A stretch of 41,408 nt of DNA from an uncultured Pelagibacteraceae bacterium (GTDB lineage Bacteria > Pseudomonadota > Alphaproteobacteria > Pelagibacterales > Pelagibacteraceae), in the NCBI GenBank assembly GCA_902630915.1, contig CACOWD010000005.1:1-41408 (forward strand), in the 5' to 3' direction. Positions within the stretch are counted from its first letter, which is position 1; each line of letters begins with the position of its first letter. Made by a program: the position numbers and the translations under genes. The notes beneath the pieces were generated by a model. It ran no database searches. It worked only from the letters and a program-made list of their open reading frames with translations, and was not told the DNA's origin. Of this stretch, positions 1 through 9,150 are shown in pieces.

Positions 1-357
1 ACCGGATGCCTCAGGTCCAAACATTAGACCAATACAATTTTTTTTTCTTTTTTTCAGAATATCATGAAAATCGCTCATTGAAATATGTTTTTTATTAATA
101 TCTCTTCTTCTTGCGCTTAAAGAAATTACAACTTCAAATTCATTAAGAGCTTCCTCAGTATTTTCAAAAACTTTAGCATTTTTTATTATATCGTAAGCTC
201 CTACCGATGTAGTTTTTGTTTTGTGATTTGGGAAAATAAATTTTGGTGACACGATATTTAATTTTTTAAATCCAAAGTTTTTTATAGAACGTGCACACGC
301 ACCAATATTTTCTCCTAATTGTGGTTTAATCAAAATAAACCCAAATTTACTTTTCAT
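1..357 (-). CDS. SpoU/TrmJ-family RNA 2'-O-methyltransferase (partial, C-terminus outside window)
   Basis: I translated this from position 357 to the window edge; 119 residues are visible. The N-terminus carries the SPOUT/TrmH pattern: a hydrophobic strand, then an N-I-G-A-C-A-R segment near residues 15-21, and at the edge L-M-F-G-P-E-A-S-G, which matches the S-adenosylmethionine-binding motif of TrmJ-like enzymes (usually F-G-x-E-x-x-G-L). These enzymes methylate ribose 2'-OH groups, TrmJ doing so at tRNA position 32. The start ATG overlaps the 3' end of cimA by 11 bases, so the gene is probably translated from the same mRNA. The truncation is caused by the window, not by mutation. Assignment to TrmJ rather than another SpoU member is inference. 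Confidence 0.8.
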   Translation of the reverse strand, partial: MKSKFGFILIKPQLGENIGACARSIKNFGFKKLNIVSPKFIFPNHKTKTTSVGAYDIIKNAKVFENTEEALNEFEVVISLSARRRDINKKHISMSDFHDILKKRKKNCIGLMFGPEASG

Positions 358-1951
358 TTAAATTAGGAGGAGCTTTTTCTTTGAATAGCTTATAATCTAA
401 ACTATCAATTAGTGCCTTAAAAGAAGCTTCAATTATATTTGGAGATACACCTACAGTAAACCAACTTAATCCTGTTTTATCTGTGCTTTCAATTAAAACC
501 CTTGTTGTGGCCTCTGTGCCAGTATTCAAGATTCTTACCTTGTAATCTAACAATTTTAAATCAGAAAAAAAATGATAATATTTTTCAACTTTTTTAAAAT
601 TAGATCTTATTGCATTATCTAAGGCATTAACAGGACCATTTCCCTGCCCGTCGCAACTTATCTCTTTTCCGTCGATTAAAAATACTACATTCGCTTTAGT
701 AATAATTTCATTAGATTTAGATACGTTAACATTATAACTTTTAACTTTTAAATATTCTGGAATTTTTCCTAAAAGTCTATTAGCTAATAATTCAAAAGAG
801 GCGTCAGCGCCATCATACGTGTATCCACTAAATTCTCTGCCTTTTACTTCATCTAAAATTTTTTGAATCTTAGGATCATTAGAGTCAATTTTAATTCCAT
901 ATTTTTCTAAACGGGATAATATATTTGATCTACCGGCTTGGTTAGAAATAATTATATTTCTATGATTACCAATTAATTTTGGATCAATGTGTTCATAGGT
1001 TTTTGGATCTTTTTTAACAGCTGATACGTGTAATCCACCTTTATGAGAAAAAGCTGATGCACCTACATAAGCCATGTTTTTATTTGGCTTTCTATTTAAA
1101 ATTTCGTCTAAAAGCCTTGAACACTCTGTTAATGAAGACAGTTTTTCTTTTTTAATATTGATTTCAAATTTTTCACTAAAGGATTTTTTCAGACACAATG
1201 TGGGTATTATTGACATCAGGTTAGCATTTCCACATCTCTCACCTAATCCATTTATTGTTCCTTGAATTTGCCTTGCGCCTGACTCGATAGCTGCTAAAGA
1301 ATTGGCAACTGCATTCTCTGTATCATTATGAGCATGTATCCCAAGATTTTTTCCCGGTATTACTTTAGAAACTTCAGAGACAATTTTTCGAACCTCATTG
1401 GGTAAAGTCCCTCCGTTCGTATCACATAAAACTACCCATCTTGCTCCATTATCATATGCTTGTTTTAAACAATTAAGTGCATAATCTGGATTAGACTTAT
1501 AGCCATCGAAAAAATGTTCTGCATCAAATAAAAATTCTTTTTTGTTTTTTAGAAAATGTTTTGCTGTTTCCTTGATATTTTCCAAGTTCTCCTCGTTTTT
1601 TATACCAAGCGCCACTTTTACATGGAAATCCCAAGATTTACCAACTACACAAACAGCTGGTGTATTGGCATTAGTTAAAGATGCTAAGCCTGGATCGTTA
1701 TCTGCACTTCTTCCAGTTTTTTTTGTCATGCCGAAAGCAGTAAATAATGATTTGCTCATTTTTGGAGGATTAGAAAAAAATTTTGTGTCTACTGGGTTAG
1801 CTCCAGGCCATCCTCCTTCTACATAATCAACACCAATATCTGACAGCACAGAGGCAATTTTATTCTTATCTTCTATTGAAAAATCAACACCTTCTGTTTG
1901 TGCTCCATCTCTTAATGTTGTGTCAAAAATATATATTTTTTCTTTATTCAT
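347..1951 (-). CDS. cimA: (R)-citramalate synthase
   Basis: This 534-residue enzyme condenses pyruvate and acetyl-CoA to (R)-citramalate, the entry to the threonine-independent route to isoleucine. It opens with the DRE-TIM metallolyase motif D-T-T-L-R-D-G-A-Q-T-E-G near residues 10-21. The metal-binding H-A-H-N-D-T segment follows after about 200 residues, with N-G-L-G-E-R-C-G-N-A-N after it. The C-terminal third is a LeuA-type allosteric dimer domain, which suggests feedback control by isoleucine. The E-G-V-D-F-S sequence after the DRE motif fits citramalate synthase better than isopropylmalate or homocitrate synthase. The start ATG overlaps the cysS stop by 4 bases (ATGA), so the two are probably translationally coupled. 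Confidence 0.9.
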   Translation of the reverse strand: MNKEKIYIFDTTLRDGAQTEGVDFSIEDKNKIASVLSDIGVDYVEGGWPGANPVDTKFFSNPPKMSKSLFTAFGMTKKTGRSADNDPGLASLTNANTPAVCVVGKSWDFHVKVALGIKNEENLENIKETAKHFLKNKKEFLFDAEHFFDGYKSNPDYALNCLKQAYDNGARWVVLCDTNGGTLPNEVRKIVSEVSKVIPGKNLGIHAHNDTENAVANSLAAIESGARQIQGTINGLGERCGNANLMSIIPTLCLKKSFSEKFEINIKKEKLSSLTECSRLLDEILNRKPNKNMAYVGASAFSHKGGLHVSAVKKDPKTYEHIDPKLIGNHRNIIISNQAGRSNILSRLEKYGIKIDSNDPKIQKILDEVKGREFSGYTYDGADASFELLANRLLGKIPEYLKVKSYNVNVSKSNEIITKANVVFLIDGKEISCDGQGNGPVNALDNAIRSNFKKVEKYYHFFSDLKLLDYKVRILNTGTEATTRVLIESTDKTGLSWFTVGVSPNIIEASFKALIDSLDYKLFKEKAPPNLNEK

Positions 1952-3300
1952 TTATAATTCCAAAATGTTTTATCTTTAATATCTTTTATTTCAACACCTT
2001 CATTGTTTAATTCATCTCTAATTTTATCAGCAAGATTATAGTTTCTACTTTTTTTGGCGTGTTCTCTTTCTTTAATTTTACTTAAAATCTCTTTTTCTGA
2101 AATCTTTATTTTACCTTTTTTAAATTTTTCTCTGTCAATTTTTGACTGATGAAATAGTCCTACCAATCTACAAGCTTTATTAAACTCTTTTATTTTATCT
2201 TTATTTCCATCTTGCGATTGATTAAATAAATCATGTAATTTTGATATATAAAGCGGAGTATTTAAATCATCTAATAAATCATTAAAACACTCAGGTAAAT
2301 TTTCACTATAATCTGTGGTATATATCGAATACCACTTGTCTAATATTTTTGATTGAGTTTTTAATAAGTCTTCGCTCCAATCTAAAGGTTGTTTGTAATG
2401 GGAACTTAATAGAGCTAGTCTAACAACTTGTCCTGAATATTTCTTTTCTGCGTCTGAAATTGTAAAGATATTTCCTAAAGACTTAGACATTTTTTCTTTA
2501 TTAAAAGTTACAAATCCATTATGAACCCAGTAATTTGCTAGATTTTTAGTTTTGTTACTCACACACGATTGGGCTATTTCATTTTCATGATGAGGGAAAA
2601 TTAAATCAAGACCTCCTCCATGTATATCGAATTGGCTACCCAAATACTTTTCGCTCATAACCGAACACTCTAGATGCCATCCTGGTCTTCCTCTCCCCCA
2701 AGGTGAGCTCCAACCAGGCTCATCTTTTTTTGACGGTTTCCATAACACAAAATCTAAAGGGTCTTTTTTTAAGTCTGAAACTTCAACTCTTGCACCAATT
2801 TTAAGCTCATTAATTTTTTTATTTGATAATTTTCCATAACTTTTAAAAGAAGAAACTGAAAAATATACATGGCCTTTTTTTTCGTAAGCTGCATTGAGTT
2901 TTGCTAAATTTTCTATCATCGAAATCATCTCATTTACATGATCCGTAGCTTTAGGTTCTAAAGATGGTTTCATGCAAAATAAAGAAATGCAATTTAAATG
3001 AAATTCTTTAGTAATTTTATTTGTAAGTTCTGATATAGAAATTCCCTTTTTTTTTGAAGCTTCAATAATTTTATCATCTATGTCTGTAATATTTCTGATA
3101 TAAGTAACTTTATTTTTACCGTAAATTTCTTTTAAAATTCTAAATAAAAGATCAAAAATTACCAATGCTCTTGCATTTCCGACATGGGGTTTTTCGTAAA
3201 CCGTTGGACCACAAGCATACAATGATATATTCTTAGGATTTATTGGTTTAAATATTTCTTTTTTTCTTGTTAAAGAATTTGTTAAATAAAGATTATTCAT
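1948..3300 (-). CDS. cysS: cysteinyl-tRNA synthetase
   Basis: This 450-residue class I aminoacyl-tRNA synthetase charges tRNA-Cys. The HIGH signature appears as H-V-G-N (residues 39-42) and the second signature as K-M-S-K-S (270-274). The zinc site that selects cysteine is recognisable as Cys30, Cys212, His237 and Glu241. The C-terminal helical region ends with a lysine-rich segment (about 410-450) typical of the DALR/anticodon-binding part. Length is normal for the bacterial family (about 450-460). It overlaps nadE upstream by 8 bases and cimA downstream by 4 bases, placing it in the middle of a coupled run of minus-strand genes. Confidence 0.96.
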   Translation of the reverse strand: MNNLYLTNSLTRKKEIFKPINPKNISLYACGPTVYEKPHVGNARALVIFDLLFRILKEIYGKNKVTYIRNITDIDDKIIEASKKKGISISELTNKITKEFHLNCISLFCMKPSLEPKATDHVNEMISMIENLAKLNAAYEKKGHVYFSVSSFKSYGKLSNKKINELKIGARVEVSDLKKDPLDFVLWKPSKKDEPGWSSPWGRGRPGWHLECSVMSEKYLGSQFDIHGGGLDLIFPHHENEIAQSCVSNKTKNLANYWVHNGFVTFNKEKMSKSLGNIFTISDAEKKYSGQVVRLALLSSHYKQPLDWSEDLLKTQSKILDKWYSIYTTDYSENLPECFNDLLDDLNTPLYISKLHDLFNQSQDGNKDKIKEFNKACRLVGLFHQSKIDREKFKKGKIKISEKEILSKIKEREHAKKSRNYNLADKIRDELNNEGVEIKDIKDKTFWNYK

Positions 3301-4030
3301 TAAACGTACAAACTGGTATCGGTTTCATCTTGTGTAGATTTTTTTCTCTTATCTCTAAATATTTTTTATAATTGGGATCATTTTTATCTTTCATAGCTTT
3401 TTCTAAATCTTCATAAGACATACCAAGCTGTTGTAAATCATTCCTGCCATCATTCCATAGTCCATCTGTTGGGGGAGTATTTATGATTTCTTTGGAAATA
3501 CCTAGGAATCTTCCTAGTTCCCAAACTTGTGTCTTTGTACAATCTGCTATTGGAGATATATCAACTCCTCCATCACCATATTTAGTATAAAACCCAATAC
3601 CAAAATCCTCGACTTTATTTCCAGTACCAACAACTATTCCTGAATAAGCAGCTGCAACTTGGTACAAAGATGCCATCCTTAATCTGGCTCTAGAATTAGC
3701 GAATCCATGCTCGTTCTCAAAGTTATTAAGAACATCTGAAAATGAATTAAAAATTTTGTCCATTTCTAGCAAATGATGTTCGACATTTTTGTATTTACTT
3801 TTTAACCATGCTGCGTGTGATAGGCTTAAGTCATGTTGAGACTTGATCTGTTTTATTGGCATTGTTAACACAATTGTTTTACGTCCAGTATTTGCACATA
3901 AAGTACTAACTACTGAAGAATCAATACCACCCGAAATTCCAACTACTAAAGCTTTGGGTTTATTAGATGCTGTGTCACAATAATTGTTAATCCAATTAGT
4001 GATAATTTTGGCTCTTTCTTTTACTTCCAT
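3293..4030 (-). CDS. nadE: NH3-dependent NAD+ synthetase
   Basis: This 245-residue protein performs the last step of NAD synthesis, amidating nicotinic acid adenine dinucleotide with ATP. The PP-loop S-G-G-I-D-S-S is at residues 33-39, and the substrate-binding G-T-G-N-K-V-E-D-F-G-I-G-F-Y-T-K segment lies near the middle, followed by P-I-A-D-C-T-K. It has no N-terminal nitrilase/glutaminase domain, so it should use free ammonia rather than glutamine. The start is ATG at 4030. The gene follows aroG after 52 bases that hold a perfect AT hairpin (4063-4087), and its stop overlaps cysS. Confidence 0.93.
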   Translation of the reverse strand: MEVKERAKIITNWINNYCDTASNKPKALVVGISGGIDSSVVSTLCANTGRKTIVLTMPIKQIKSQHDLSLSHAAWLKSKYKNVEHHLLEMDKIFNSFSDVLNNFENEHGFANSRARLRMASLYQVAAAYSGIVVGTGNKVEDFGIGFYTKYGDGGVDISPIADCTKTQVWELGRFLGISKEIINTPPTDGLWNDGRNDLQQLGMSYEDLEKAMKDKNDPNYKKYLEIREKNLHKMKPIPVCTFNE

Positions 4031-4062
4031 AATTAATACTTACCTTTCTTTTAAGGTTTGAT

Positions 4063-4087
4063 CTTAATAATTACAATAATTATTAAG
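4063..4087. repeat. perfect 11-bp inverted repeat (hairpin) at the aroG-nadE junction
   Basis: Arms 4063-4073 and 4077-4087 are perfect complements around a 3-base loop, composed almost only of A and T. The aroG stop codon lies in the downstream-coordinate arm. On the minus-strand transcript the stem is not followed by a U-run, so it does not look like a classical intrinsic terminator. It could act in RNA processing or partial termination between aroG and nadE. Confidence 0.55.
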
Positions 4088-5459
4088 ACGCGGCTTGAAT
4101 AATTTTGTTTGATATTTTTGAATTTTTCTTGATTTCATCAGAAATTAAAAAAGCTAATTCCAATGCTTGATCAGCATTTAATCTTGGATCACAATGTGTT
4201 CTGTATCTATTGGATAAATCATTTTCTGATATTTTTTGCGCTCCACCTGTGCATTCTGTCACATCTTGACCGGTCATTTCTACATGTAGACCACCAGCAT
4301 ATGTGCCCTCTGCTTGACTTACTGCAAAGAAATTTTTTACCTCTTTAAGCACACTCTCAAAGGTTCTAGTTTTAAAACCAGTAGCTGCTTTAATTGTGTT
4401 ACCGTGCATAGGATCACAAGACCAGACAACTTTTAAACCTTCTTTTTTAATTACTTTGATTAATTTCGGTAAATATTTTTCTACGTTGTCTGCGCCAAAT
4501 CTTGATATCAAAGTCAATCTACCTGGTTCATTCTCTGGGTTTAAAATATTGCAAAGTTTTATAAGTTCCTCTGGTTTTAATGTAGGTCCACATTTCAAAC
4601 CTATAGGATTTTTTATTCCTCTACAAAACTCTACGTGAGCACCATCAGCTTGCCTTGTTCTATCACCTATCCAAACAAAATGCGCAGAGGTATCATGGTA
4701 TTCACCTGTAGTTGAGTCTACTCTAGTCATAGATTCTTCAAAAGGTAGAAGCAGAGCCTCATGGGATGTGTAAAAATTAACAGATCTTAACCTTCTATTA
4801 TTATCTGAGTTAATTCCGCATGCTTCCATAAAAGCAAGAGCATCACTAATCTTATCCTCTATTTCTCTATACTTTCCTTTAGTTTTATCTTTTATAAATC
4901 CCAAGTTCCATAAATGAACTTGTCTTAAGTCGGCAAATCCACCTTGTGAAAAAGCTCTTAACAAATTTAAAGTTGATGCCGACTGAGAGTATGCTCTAAA
5001 TAATCTTTTAGCATCTGGTATTCTAGCTTTTTCTGTAAATTCCATTCCATTAATATTGTCACCCAGGTAACTTGGTAATTCTTTACCATCTTTTTTTTCA
5101 GTTGGCGCACTCCTTGGTTTTGAAAATTGTCCTGCAATTCTTCCGACTTTTACTACTGGCATTGAAGCTGATGCTGTAAGAACTAAAGACATTTGTAAGA
5201 GAACTTTGAATGTATCTCTGATATTGTCTGGATGAAATTCAGCAAAACTTTCAGCACAATCTCCTCCTTGTAATAAAAATGCTTTTCCTTCAGCTACATC
5301 GGCAAGAGCTTTTTTTAAAGACCTGGACTCTCCTGCAAAAACAAGGGGTGGATACTTTTTAATTTTACTCAAAACTAATTCAAGTTCCTCCTTGTCCTGA
5401 TAAACAGGTAAGTGTTTAGCAGGAAATTTTGTCCAACTATTTAAATTCCATTTTTTCAT
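4083..5459 (-). CDS. class II 3-deoxy-7-phosphoheptulonate (DAHP) synthase
   Basis: This is the first enzyme of the shikimate pathway, joining phosphoenolpyruvate and erythrose 4-phosphate. It belongs to the plant/actinobacterial type II (AroAII) family: [10 protein letters not shown] near the N-terminus, [12 protein letters not shown] in the centre, [10 protein letters not shown], and a C-terminal [12 protein letters not shown]. It is about 458 residues, normal for the family. I chose the ATG at 5459 because the only in-frame codon further upstream that could serve (5465) is TTG, and the chosen protein begins M-K-K-W as in relatives. A sigma-70-like promoter can be drawn just upstream (5475-5503). 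Confidence 0.93.
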   Translation of the reverse strand: MKKWNLNSWTKFPAKHLPVYQDKEELELVLSKIKKYPPLVFAGESRSLKKALADVAEGKAFLLQGGDCAESFAEFHPDNIRDTFKVLLQMSLVLTASASMPVVKVGRIAGQFSKPRSAPTEKKDGKELPSYLGDNINGMEFTEKARIPDAKRLFRAYSQSASTLNLLRAFSQGGFADLRQVHLWNLGFIKDKTKGKYREIEDKISDALAFMEACGINSDNNRRLRSVNFYTSHEALLLPFEESMTRVDSTTGEYHDTSAHFVWIGDRTRQADGAHVEFCRGIKNPIGLKCGPTLKPEELIKLCNILNPENEPGRLTLISRFGADNVEKYLPKLIKVIKKEGLKVVWSCDPMHGNTIKAATGFKTRTFESVLKEVKNFFAVSQAEGTYAGGLHVEMTGQDVTECTGGAQKISENDLSNRYRTHCDPRLNADQALELAFLISDEIKKNSKISNKIIQAAS

Positions 5460-5474
5460 ATACAACTGAAGGTA

Positions 5475-5503
5475 TATATATATCGCAATTGCAATTTTTC
5501 CAA
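5475..5503 (-). promoter_or_regulatory. putative sigma-70 promoter for class II DAHP synthase
   Basis: Reading the minus strand, TTGGAA (5503-5498) is followed after 17 bases by TATATA (5480-5475), about 15 bases before the start ATG. The spacing is ideal but the background is AT-rich, so a chance match is possible. Confidence 0.35.
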
Positions 5504-5541
5504 GTAAGAATTTAGGTAATTAGTCTAAAATGTACAATATA

Positions 5542-5955
5542 TCAAAATTTTTCAACTTTTTTGTTAAGACCGGCCAAAATTATTTCGATCTTTAAATTTG
5601 GATATTTGTTTTTAAATTTATTTTTTATTTTATTGAAAGAGTTTTCATGAATTTTAGTTTCATTAGATTTATCTAATATTTTTTTTCCATTTATAATTTT
5701 TGCAGCACCGCAATCAAGATGATTGATAACTATCAATTTTTTAATTTTATGTAACTTTATTGAGGTATCAAGATTGTCCCAAAATGCTTTATGCCATTTT
5801 CTAAATTTTGGAGCAGTAACACCAATTGCTGAACCCGCAATCGTAAAAGAACTATATTTTCCATTTAATTTTCTTTTTTTTAAATAATTATAAACTATAG
5901 ACTGAAACCTAGGATCTATACATGATAGAACCATAGCTTGATATTTCTTTTTCAT
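5542..5955 (-). CDS. short beta-carbonic-anhydrase-like protein
   Basis: This 137-residue protein has the zinc-site pattern of beta-carbonic anhydrases: S-C-I-D-P-R (Cys12, Asp14, Arg16) and N-H-L-D-C-G-A (His79, Cys82). Canonical members have C-x-D-x-R and H-x-x-C-G at comparable spacing. The protein is short: only about 55 residues follow the second cysteine motif, whereas typical beta enzymes exceed 190 residues. It could hydrate CO2, or be a divergent zinc protein of the fold. It starts 1 base after the glmS stop, so it is co-transcribed with glmS. Catalytic function is inferred from the metal site only. Confidence 0.7.
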   Translation of the reverse strand: MKKKYQAMVLSCIDPRFQSIVYNYLKKRKLNGKYSSFTIAGSAIGVTAPKFRKWHKAFWDNLDTSIKLHKIKKLIVINHLDCGAAKIINGKKILDKSNETKIHENSFNKIKNKFKNKYPNLKIEIILAGLNKKVEKF

Positions 5956-5956
5956 T

Positions 5957-7774
5957 TTACTCTACGGTGACTGATTTTGCTAAATTTCTTGGTTTGTCTA
6001 TGTCGCAATTTTTTAATAGTGCTACATGATAAGCCAAAAGTTGGAGAGGAATAGTTAATAATAAAGGTGATAACAGATTATCCACGCGAGGAACTTTCAA
6101 TCTAAATCTAATATTTGTACTTAACAATTTTTTTTCATTATCAGTAATAAAAAAAATTTTACCGCCTCTAGCTATAACCTCTTGAGTGTTTGACAAGGTT
6201 TTTTCGTAATATCTATCATTTGGTGCAATTACTATTACTGGTAAGCCTTCCTCAATTAGTGCTAGAGGACCATGTTTCATCTCACCTGCTGGGTATCCCT
6301 CAGCGTGTAAATAAGAAAGTTCTTTTAATTTTAATGCGCCTTCAAGAGCAACCGGAAAAGAATTTCCTCTTCCCAGGAACATTGATCCTTTAGCGTCTAG
6401 AAATTCTTTAGCCATTAATTGAATTTCACTTTCAAGTTTTAAAGTATTATTAATTTCCTCTGAAAGTTTTTGTATATTATGTAAATATTTATCAAAAATT
6501 TTTTTATCAATATCTCCTCTGTTTGCGGCAAGTTTTAAAGTGAGTATATATAAGACTATCAATTGTCCTAGAAAAGCTTTTGTAGAAGCCACTCCTATTT
6601 CTGGACCAGCATGAATAGGTAACACCCAATCTGAGTTTCTTGCAATTGTGCTTTCTACAACATTCACAATCGAGCAAGTTTTCACTTTATTTTTTTTACA
6701 TATATCTAAAGCAGCTGCTGTATCCGCAGTTTCACCAGATTGTGAGACAAAAATATAAAGGTTATTAGAGTTAAATTTTAATTTTCTATATCTAAATTCT
6801 GAAGCTATATCTATTTCAACATCTATTGAGGTTAATTCTTCAAACCAATATTTTGCAATTAAGCATGAATGATATGCTGTCCCACAACCAATTAAAACTA
6901 TTTTGTTAATTTTTTTAGGGTCAATAGGAAAGTTATAAATATTTATGTCTTTTTTTAGACTATCAGTATATTCACTTATACATTTTCTGATTGTGATAGA
7001 CTGTTCAAAAATTTCTTTAGACATAAAGTTTTTATAATCTCCCTTATCAGAAACATTTTCATCGTCTGACACAGTATGAATTTTTTTATTTATCTTATTA
7101 AGATTAACATCATAAAATTCAATATTATCTTTATTCAACATACATAATTCACCATCGTCTAGATAAGAAATTTTATTTGTCATAGCTTTTAAAGCATAAG
7201 AGTCTGATCCTAAATAGTTTTCTTCTTTTGAATAACCAACAGCTAGAGGGCTTCCTCTCCTTGCACCAATTATGATATCTGAAAAGTTTTTAAATATAAT
7301 ACCTAATGCAAAACTACCTTTTAATTTTTTTAATGTTCTGAATACTGAGTCTAAAGGTTTTGAATTTTGTAAAAATTGGGTTACTAAAACAGTAATAACT
7401 TCAGTATCAGTTTGCGATTTAAATTTAAAACCTTGAGCTTCTAAATCTCTCTTTAATTCATCTGAATTTTCAATTATTCCATTATGAACAACAGAGACTT
7501 CTTCCGAGGAATGAGGGTGAGCGTTAATAATATTGGGAACCCCATGAGTAGCCCATCTTACGTGACCTATTCCAATATTTCCTTTTGAGGGATTTTTGAA
7601 TAAAATTTTTTCAAGTTCATCAACTCTACCGGAGCATTTTTTCTCATCTATTATATTGTTACTTAAAGTCGCTAAACCTGCAGAATCATATCCTCTATAC
7701 TCTAATTTTTTTAAAGAATTGATTATATTAATTGAAACAGGTTTGTTACTTGCAATCCCAATAATTCCGCACAT
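5957..7774 (-). CDS. glmS: glutamine-fructose-6-phosphate aminotransferase (isomerizing)
   Basis: This 605-residue enzyme makes glucosamine 6-phosphate, committing carbon to peptidoglycan and lipopolysaccharide. The N-terminal glutaminase domain begins M-C-G-I, exposing the Cys nucleophile, with E-Y-R-G-Y-D-S-A-G near residue 30 and G-H-V-R-W-A-T-H-G near 70. Two SIS sugar-isomerase domains follow (S-Q-S-G-E-T-A-D-T near residues 345-355), then E-G-A-L-K-L-K-E and a C-terminal L-A-K-S-V-T-V-E. Length is standard. The start ATG overlaps the upstream glmU-domain stop by 1 base (TAATG). No glmS ribozyme could fit, because there is no leader between the genes. Confidence 0.97.
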   Translation of the reverse strand: MCGIIGIASNKPVSINIINSLKKLEYRGYDSAGLATLSNNIIDEKKCSGRVDELEKILFKNPSKGNIGIGHVRWATHGVPNIINAHPHSSEEVSVVHNGIIENSDELKRDLEAQGFKFKSQTDTEVITVLVTQFLQNSKPLDSVFRTLKKLKGSFALGIIFKNFSDIIIGARRGSPLAVGYSKEENYLGSDSYALKAMTNKISYLDDGELCMLNKDNIEFYDVNLNKINKKIHTVSDDENVSDKGDYKNFMSKEIFEQSITIRKCISEYTDSLKKDINIYNFPIDPKKINKIVLIGCGTAYHSCLIAKYWFEELTSIDVEIDIASEFRYRKLKFNSNNLYIFVSQSGETADTAAALDICKKNKVKTCSIVNVVESTIARNSDWVLPIHAGPEIGVASTKAFLGQLIVLYILTLKLAANRGDIDKKIFDKYLHNIQKLSEEINNTLKLESEIQLMAKEFLDAKGSMFLGRGNSFPVALEGALKLKELSYLHAEGYPAGEMKHGPLALIEEGLPVIVIAPNDRYYEKTLSNTQEVIARGGKIFFITDNEKKLLSTNIRFRLKVPRVDNLLSPLLLTIPLQLLAYHVALLKNCDIDKPRNLAKSVTVE

Positions 7775-8418
7775 TATTTTTTTTTCCTTTTGTAGTTTTT
7801 AATTTCAATTTGTGATGTCCTTGTAAGTGCTAATGACTTTTTTTTCACATTTTTTGTAATTACTGAACCGGCTCCGATAACACTATTTTTATTTATATGA
7901 ATCGGTGCAACTAATGAAGAATTTGAACCTATAAAAACATTATCTGCTATTTTCGTTTTAGATTTTTTTACGCCATCATAATTACACGTTATTGTTCCTG
8001 CACCAATGTTTGAATTTTTTCCAATTGAAGTATCTCCGATGTAAGAGAGATGACTAACTTTTGTATTTTGGTTGATAGAGGATTTTTTTGTTTCTACAAA
8101 ATTTCCAATTTTAGTATTTTTTTTCAAAACAGTTCCTTCTCTTAACCTTGCATAAGGACCTACAATAACATTTTTTTCAATTTTAGTTCCTTCAAGATGA
8201 CTAAAAGATTTAATGTGGGAATTATCTCCAATTTTAACACTTGGACCTATTACAACATATGGATCTATGGTTACGTTTTTTCCGAATAAAGTATCTTTTG
8301 ATAAAAATATAGTTTCTGGTGCAATTAAATTTACACCTTTTTTCAAAGCTTTATTTCTTAATAATTCTTGTGAAAGCCTATATGAATTAGCTTTATTTAA
8401 TTTATTATTTGTATTCAT
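7774..8418 (-). CDS. stand-alone GlmU C-terminal domain (glucosamine-1-phosphate N-acetyltransferase-like)
   Basis: The 214 residues align by eye with about residue 225 to the end of E. coli GlmU. A short helical linker (N-N-K-L-N-K) is followed by left-handed beta-helix hexapeptide repeats. Conserved GlmU acetyltransferase positions are present: P-Y-A-R-L-R, N-F-V-E-T-K-K, the S-H-L-S-Y segment with the catalytic His, and N-I-G-A-G-T-I-T-C-N-Y-D-G. The N-terminal uridylyltransferase domain is absent. The upstream gene is divergent and only 69 bases away, so there is no room for a frameshifted first half. It overlaps glmS by 1 base, consistent with a UDP-GlcNAc role. The uridylyl step would have to be done by another enzyme. 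Confidence 0.85.
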   Translation of the reverse strand: MNTNNKLNKANSYRLSQELLRNKALKKGVNLIAPETIFLSKDTLFGKNVTIDPYVVIGPSVKIGDNSHIKSFSHLEGTKIEKNVIVGPYARLREGTVLKKNTKIGNFVETKKSSINQNTKVSHLSYIGDTSIGKNSNIGAGTITCNYDGVKKSKTKIADNVFIGSNSSLVAPIHINKNSVIGAGSVITKNVKKKSLALTRTSQIEIKNYKRKKK

Positions 8419-8487
8419 TAAAAATTTCTTTACATTATTAATCTAACTGAAATAAGTCACAAAATATTTCTTTTTAATACTTTAAAA

Positions 8488-9150
8488 ATGAGTCAAATTT
8501 ATACTATTCTTTTTGATCTAGATGGAACAATAGTAAATACTGCACCAGATTTAATGGCTGCTCATAATCATGTAATGAGAAAGTTTGGTCACTCAGAAAA
8601 AAAACTTGAAGATATTAAGTCTCTTGCAGGAAAAGGTGCCTGGGTAATGATGCAAAGATCTTTCAAAGAAAAAATAAAAGATGAGAAAACAAAAAAAGAA
8701 ATGACTAAAGAATTTATAGATTTTTATTCAAAGAATATTGATAAAAATAGTGTTCCAATAAAAGGTGCAATCGATTTTTTTAAGTGGGCAAAAAATAAAA
8801 ATATTTCTATGGCAGTTTGTACAAATAAACAAGAAAGGCTTGCAATAGACTTATTAAAAAAACTGAATTTGTACAAGTTCTTCGAATATGTAGCTGGTTC
8901 AGATACTTTTGCATTCAATAAACCTGACCCTAGACACCTAACAGATGTTGTTGAAATAGTTGGAGGAGATTTAAAGAAAACAATAATGATAGGTGATAGT
9001 GAGGTTGATGCTATGTCCGCACACAACGCTAAGTTACCATTTGTTTTAGTCAAAGATGGATATACCGAAAAAACTGAAAAAGAAATTAATCACGATGAAC
9101 TTATTTCTAATTTTGTGAATTTTGAGAAAATTATTGAAAAATATTTATGA
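8488..9150 (+). CDS. gph: HAD-family phosphoglycolate phosphatase-like hydrolase
   Basis: The 220-residue HAD hydrolase has motif I F-D-L-D-G-T (Asp10 and Asp12), the motif II threonine in V-C-T-N-K-Q, a lysine in F-N-K-P-D-P and motif IV G-D-S-E-V-D. The cap domain lies between about residues 18 and 80, as in Gph. Phosphoglycolate phosphatase is the best family match; other small phosphate esters are possible. The start is divergent from the glmU-domain gene across 69 bases. The stop overlaps the lysE-type exporter start by 4 bases (ATGA). Confidence 0.8.
   Translation: MSQIYTILFDLDGTIVNTAPDLMAAHNHVMRKFGHSEKKLEDIKSLAGKGAWVMMQRSFKEKIKDEKTKKEMTKEFIDFYSKNIDKNSVPIKGAIDFFKWAKNKNISMAVCTNKQERLAIDLLKKLNLYKFFEYVAGSDTFAFNKPDPRHLTDVVEIVGGDLKKTIMIGDSEVDAMSAHNAKLPFVLVKDGYTEKTEKEINHDELISNFVNFEKIIEKYL

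Noticed and set aside
7745..7800. glmS ribozyme or leader upstream of glmS
   Set aside because: glmS begins one base inside the preceding gene, so there is no leader; the ribozyme is also not expected in this lineage.
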